From Entrophospora sp. SA101 (Eukaryota > Glomeromycota > Glomeromycetes > Entrophosporales > Entrophosporaceae): 64,000 nt of DNA. Numbering within the stretch: position 1 is the first letter of the stretch; each line of letters starts with the position of its first letter. This document shows, piece after piece, positions 59,864 through 64,000 of the stretch. Where the stretch lies: NCBI GenBank assembly GCA_958430865.1, contig CAUDNR010003635.1, positions 1 through 64,000 of the forward strand, in the 5' to 3' direction. A program made the translations under genes and the position numbers. Below the pieces are notes generated by a model that was not told the DNA's origin, did not search any database, and saw nothing but the letters and a program-made list of their open reading frames with translations.

Positions 59864-61373
59864 ATGTCACATGTTAAACTATTATCGTTTTTACCACCAG
59901 AAAGAAAAGAATTTGTATTAAAAATTAATTCTGAAATACGTAATGATGAACTAGTTAGTTCTGATAGAGAAAATAGAAAAGAATATTTTTTTTCATTAGT
60001 CCAAAAAAACAAGGAGCTTTCTGAAATTGAAAAAGAATACTGTAAAGAAAAGTTTATTTATGAGTTTGAATTATTTACTGCAAAAAATAAAAAGGGAAAG
60101 CCAAAAGAATGTAACAAGTGTAAATTGTCAAGATACTCTGATGTATTTTGTGAAAGTTGCATTAATTTACAACTACAGAGTCTCTTCACCACATGGACAT
60201 CTGGAAATGATGTAATTGATAACTTTATTCAACAATGTCAAATAAAATCATCTCTGCCAACTTATATTTTAGAATGGATACCTTTTGAGCAATTTAAAAA
60301 AGTAACAAAATTGACAGAAGGTGGATTTAGTTCAATTTATACTGCTACATGGACAAGAGGACAAATAATTGATTATGATGAAAGTAAAAAGGAATTTAGT
60401 TATTTAGGAGGAGGGCAATTAGTAGTATTAAAAAGTTTAAATGATTCAAGTAATCTAGGAAAAGGCTTTTTTGATGAGGTTGGTAATTGTCATTTATAAA
60501 CAATGTTCTATTATATATTACTAATTGATTTTATATTTAATTACGGGCAGTAAATTATTTTGAAATTAAATCACATATGATTGTTCCTTGCTATGGTATA
60601 ACTAAATTCCCAGATAATGGAAACTATGCAATATTTTTAACTTATGCAAATGAAAATTTAAGGGATTACTTGAAAAAAAATTATTCAAATTTAACATTAA
60701 AAGACAGAATTGTAATCTTTTATTATTTATGTATTGCATTATATGCTATACATGGAAAAGATTTAGTCCATTGTGATTTACATAGTGGTAATATACTTGT
60801 GGAAGGAGGTGGTTGTTATATTACAGATTTAGGATTGTGTGGGCCAGTTGATGAAAAGTCATCAAATAAAGTCTATGGAATTGTATCATATACTGCACCC
60901 GAACTACTTAGAGCAAAAGAACACAAAAGAAACAGATATCTATAGTGTTGGATGTTAATGTGGAAATATTTGCAGGACATCCACCATTTGATGATAGGGG
61001 TCACAATCATCGTTTGATTTTTGATATATGTGAAGTTTACGACCACCAATATTATCTGAAATGTCTGATGATTATGCGCAAATGATGCAGAGATGTTGGG
61101 ATGTGGATCCATCAAAAAGGCCAACTGGTAATGACCTGTTTGATTTTGTTTATAATAAACGTAATAAAATTATTAAAAAATGATAATAATAATAGTAATA
61201 CTACTACTATTAGCGGTGGTAGTAGTGCTTCGCAACAAGCACACAAATCACACCCAGATGCATATCATAAAAGTAGAATATTAGATGAAGAGATTGCTAA
61301 ATCTAAAGGTTTAAAATTTTATACAAGTAATGATAGCTCGTTAAATAATCTTGATTTCAACTCTTTTCTCTAA
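59864..61373 (+). pseudogene. Chimeric TKL-like kinase (live 5' half, dead 3' half)
   Basis: The first exon (59864 on) is open: MSHVKLLSFLPPERKEF, a charged region, a CNKC...CESC motif, WTSGNDVIDNFIQQCQ, glycine loop EGGFSSIY and VVLKS lysine. From 60263 on it is the block A/B pseudogene sequence: the intron acceptor is lost (CGG for CAG near 60546), the HCDLHSGN and DLG motifs remain readable, and the same frameshifts follow the APE motif (after 60920). The 5' half matches the fragment at 46604 instead. It can at most make a truncated protein of 211 residues (59864-60499) holding the zinc-like motif and half of the N-lobe. Whether this was made by recombination or by assembly is open. Confidence 0.88.
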
Positions 61374-61569
61374 AATGTCAACAAAGGTGAATAAAATTTT
61401 CATTATTAATTGGAAATTATCATCCATCAACTATTTTTTGATTCTTGTTATAATAAAATAAAGGGCTGTTGTATGTGAAATTGAAATCTATAATTAAAAT
61501 TTCGGGGTGGGGTGTTTGGAAACATCTGATTAGTACACGTATTAAATAATTATAATACTAATACACATT

Positions 61570-62149
61570 ACACACTTTCTATAACGAACCTTTGGGTTGG
61601 GCTAAAAAAGTTCGTTATAGGGGATTTGTTAAAAAAAATTTAATGCTTATGATCATGATCATGATCACGATAAGGATCATGTTAAGGAGGATAAGAAACT
61701 GATAATGAAGTGATCAATGATCAAAAGATTTACATATAACGCGATCGATTTTGTGAAATACAAATTATTTAAAAAAAATATCTAATGTTGATTGTTGATT
61801 TGAATCAATTTCTATTTTTTTTTTAAAAAATTTTCTTTTAATGGTTTAATTTCATTGTTGCTTAGTTGCAACTTTTCGGATTGTTGGCTAATGTATATGT
61901 TTAATTTCTCTATTGCTAATATGGAAACCCTTCAATGACTTCTTCTTGATTTTGCTCATTTGGAGTAATCATTAAAATTATTTCGGGGCCCTTTTCAGTA
62001 TCACCAATCATGATGTATTTAGATGTAGATATAGGATTAGTGGACATCAATATTAAAAAAATTAACACAAGATAATCTGATATACGATCATCAGTTCGTT
62101 ATAGACAGATGTAGATGATGATTTTTCTGAAAAAGTTCGTTATACAGTA
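61570..62149. mobile_element. MITE-like element with TATAACGAAC termini, block C
   Basis: Third copy, again with identical flanks, carried by block C. Confidence 0.5.
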
Positions 62150-63155
62150 TAGAAAATTTAATTAATAAATTAGAGATTTTTTAAAATAGTAAAAAATCGG
62201 GCTTAAATCTCATATAGCGCGAATTGCAAATTCACGCAAATTTCATATTCACGCACAACTTACCCATGAACTAGAGGCACTATGCTACAAACTGTATTCA
62301 AAAACGAAAAGATATCTCTCTTTTCATGGACTAGTTATATTACGAGAGTATGTATGTATTTTTATTATTATTTCTTTTTACTTTGTCAATCGATCGCTAA
62401 AAAGATTGACATTATGTAGCCATAATAATAATAATAACGTCTGCCAATAAGTTATTATCGCGAAATTTCTAATTAAGGCTTAAGTAAAACCATATATTAA
62501 AATTTTCAAACCCAGAAAACAAAATATTCTGATTGGTTTTTTTTTTTCATTAAAAAAAAAAATAAAAAATTAATAATGTGTGCATCTTGCATTTTTAATA
62601 TATTACGTGAATTAATAATATGTTTTAAAAATAGTTATGACTTATTATTCTGATAATAATAATAGTAATAATGTAATTAATGTTGAAACCAAAAGTGGAG
62701 TAAAACATCCTCCAATAAAACGGGATCTACGAACCGAGTTTGTTATTTTTAACTCGAATGATCAACCCTAATACTAACTCAAATAGGACCCCGGATTATT
62801 ATAATTGAGATAACACCTTAGGCCATTAGAAATTTTTACCCTTTTAAGCATGTAATATTTTCCTCCTTTTAACCATTTTAGCAAAAGCTTTACCCATATA
62901 AAACATATGTAACCATTGAAAAAAATTTATCCGATGTATTTTTATCTAAAGTTCTTGATAAACTCAATATAATCAATAAAATAATCTAGTATTAGTAATA
63001 GCAGGGTCATTAGAAAATTTACTTAAAACGGAAAAGGACACAAAACCTTCTATATCGATTATAAAATTACAATTTAATCCTTGCCTATTTTTCTATTTTT
63101 AAAATTTACTTTATCCATAATTTCATATATAATAATAAATTTCCTGGAACAAATA

Positions 63156-63824
63156 CAGTCAAACCTCGTCACAACGAACCTCGTCACAGCGGATTTCTTG
63201 TTACAACGGATTTAAATTTTGTTCCCTTTTTTACTAATTAAAAATATTTGTCACAGCGGATTTTATTAATATTAATATTAATATTAATAAATTCGTGTCA
63301 CAGTGTTAACGGATTTTGATTGGGAACCTTCTATATTTCTATGACTACTAATCTTACCACAGCGGATTCACGTGACATAGAAATTTATAAAATTATCCGA
63401 ATTACTAAAATAGGCAACAAAATTTGTTTTAATTTACAGATTTAATTAAATACTAATACGGATTATTTGATCAAGTAACAAAATTTTCCAGATTTATAAA
63501 ATAATTTATCGAATGCTTGCGAGTAACAATATTTTTTAAGTTTCTAAAATAATTTATCAAATGCTTGCGAGTAACAAATAATTAAATAGATTGTATGTTC
63601 AAATATTTGCAAATAACAAAATCCCAAGTTTCCAAATAAATGACTGAAAGTTTTTAGACAATAAAACGAACAGGATTTATTATCCTTCTCCAAAGATCAA
63701 AATTTCAAAATGCTATATTTAAAAAATTTTTTTGTCAATCATGATCATCACCATAGCGGATTTCTTGTCACAACGTATTTTTTTGGCTGGTCCCATCAAT
63801 CCGCTGTGACGAGGTTTGACTGTG
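63156..63824. mobile_element. pogo/Tigger-like MITE, block C
   Basis: Same element as 7728-8396 within the third copy of the segment. Confidence 0.65.
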
Positions 63825-64000
63825 TATCCGTTAAACCGAGACTCGCAATGATCATCATCACCATTTTCGTCGAGTTTCAGAGTTTTTTAATTAAAATTTT
63901 TCTAAAATTTTCATCAAAACCTAAGCGTGTTTTGTCCAGGTGTGTATGATAAAGATGCTAAAAAATCTGCACATAATATTTTATTATATTGATATAACAT

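Larger units (their letters stand above)
60263..64000. repeat. Block C: third, partial copy of the duplicated segment (runs off the right edge)
   Basis: From 60263 to the window end the sequence matches block A (4835-8572) at offset 55428 and block B at offset 34813. The last mismatches lie at 60261-60262, inside the kinase coding region. Upstream of that the sequence belongs to another kinase paralogue. The rest of the block, including any secreted-protein and Trs65-like copies, would lie beyond the window. Confidence 0.9.

Overview
The window is very AT-rich nuclear DNA with short GT-AG introns (about 70-150 bp), Asn/Ser/Thr-rich proteins, many Tc1/mariner, hAT and pogo-like relics, and repeated copies of a TKL-like kinase family that has an N-terminal CxxC...CxxC motif and an HCD...DLG catalytic core. 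Together these suggest an arbuscular mycorrhizal fungus (Glomeromycotina, Rhizophagus-like). This is inference from gene style; there is no rRNA or marker gene. I found no tRNA, rRNA, CRISPR array or prokaryotic gene.

Layout. 1-2022: 5' part of a large low-complexity minus-strand gene running off the left edge. 3485-19060 (block A) and 24100-39675 (block B) are a nearly perfect 15.6 kb duplication. Each copy carries a dead TKL-like kinase, two MITE-like elements, a secreted cysteine-rich protein gene, a kinase scrap, a hAT relic, a 9-exon gene resembling TRAPPII subunit Trs65, and a dead second-type kinase on the minus strand. A third, partial copy (block C, 60263-64000) repeats the first 3.7 kb from inside the kinase and runs off the right edge. 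Between A and B lie a 44-bp minisatellite split by a Tc1 element (18930-20578), a second Tc1 element (21959-23625) and a small TA-flanked inverted-repeat element (23865-24098). Block B ends inside a Tc1 copy whose remainder (39676-40978) is visibly more diverged than the block itself, so the junction lies in a transposon end.

40981-46328 holds single-copy housekeeping genes: URM1 (4 exons, 100 aa) and, convergent to it, a PTM1/GPR107-type seven-transmembrane Golgi protein (9 exons, 538 aa). Its last intron has the hallmarks of a U12-type AT-AC minor-spliceosome intron. 46604-59860 is an accessory mosaic: kinase fragments, a degraded basic/acidic multi-exon gene, a Q/N/P-rich gene, a small membrane protein with a Cys-rich tail, a decaying SMYD-type SET-domain gene, hAT scraps, and one intact TKL-like kinase (55844-57382). 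The kinase at 59864 is a chimera: its 5' half matches the fragment at 46604 and its 3' half is the dead block A/B version.

There is no operon logic. The genes act separately: Urm1 in tRNA thiolation and protein urmylation, Trs65 and Ptm1 in Golgi traffic, the kinases in signalling, the cysteine-rich protein outside the cell. The unifying theme is genome plasticity: segmental duplication, kinase gene conversion and transposon-mediated junctions. Two 10-N gaps (21949-21958, 46594-46603) sit at repeat edges, so assembly artefact must be excluded before the duplications are taken as real.
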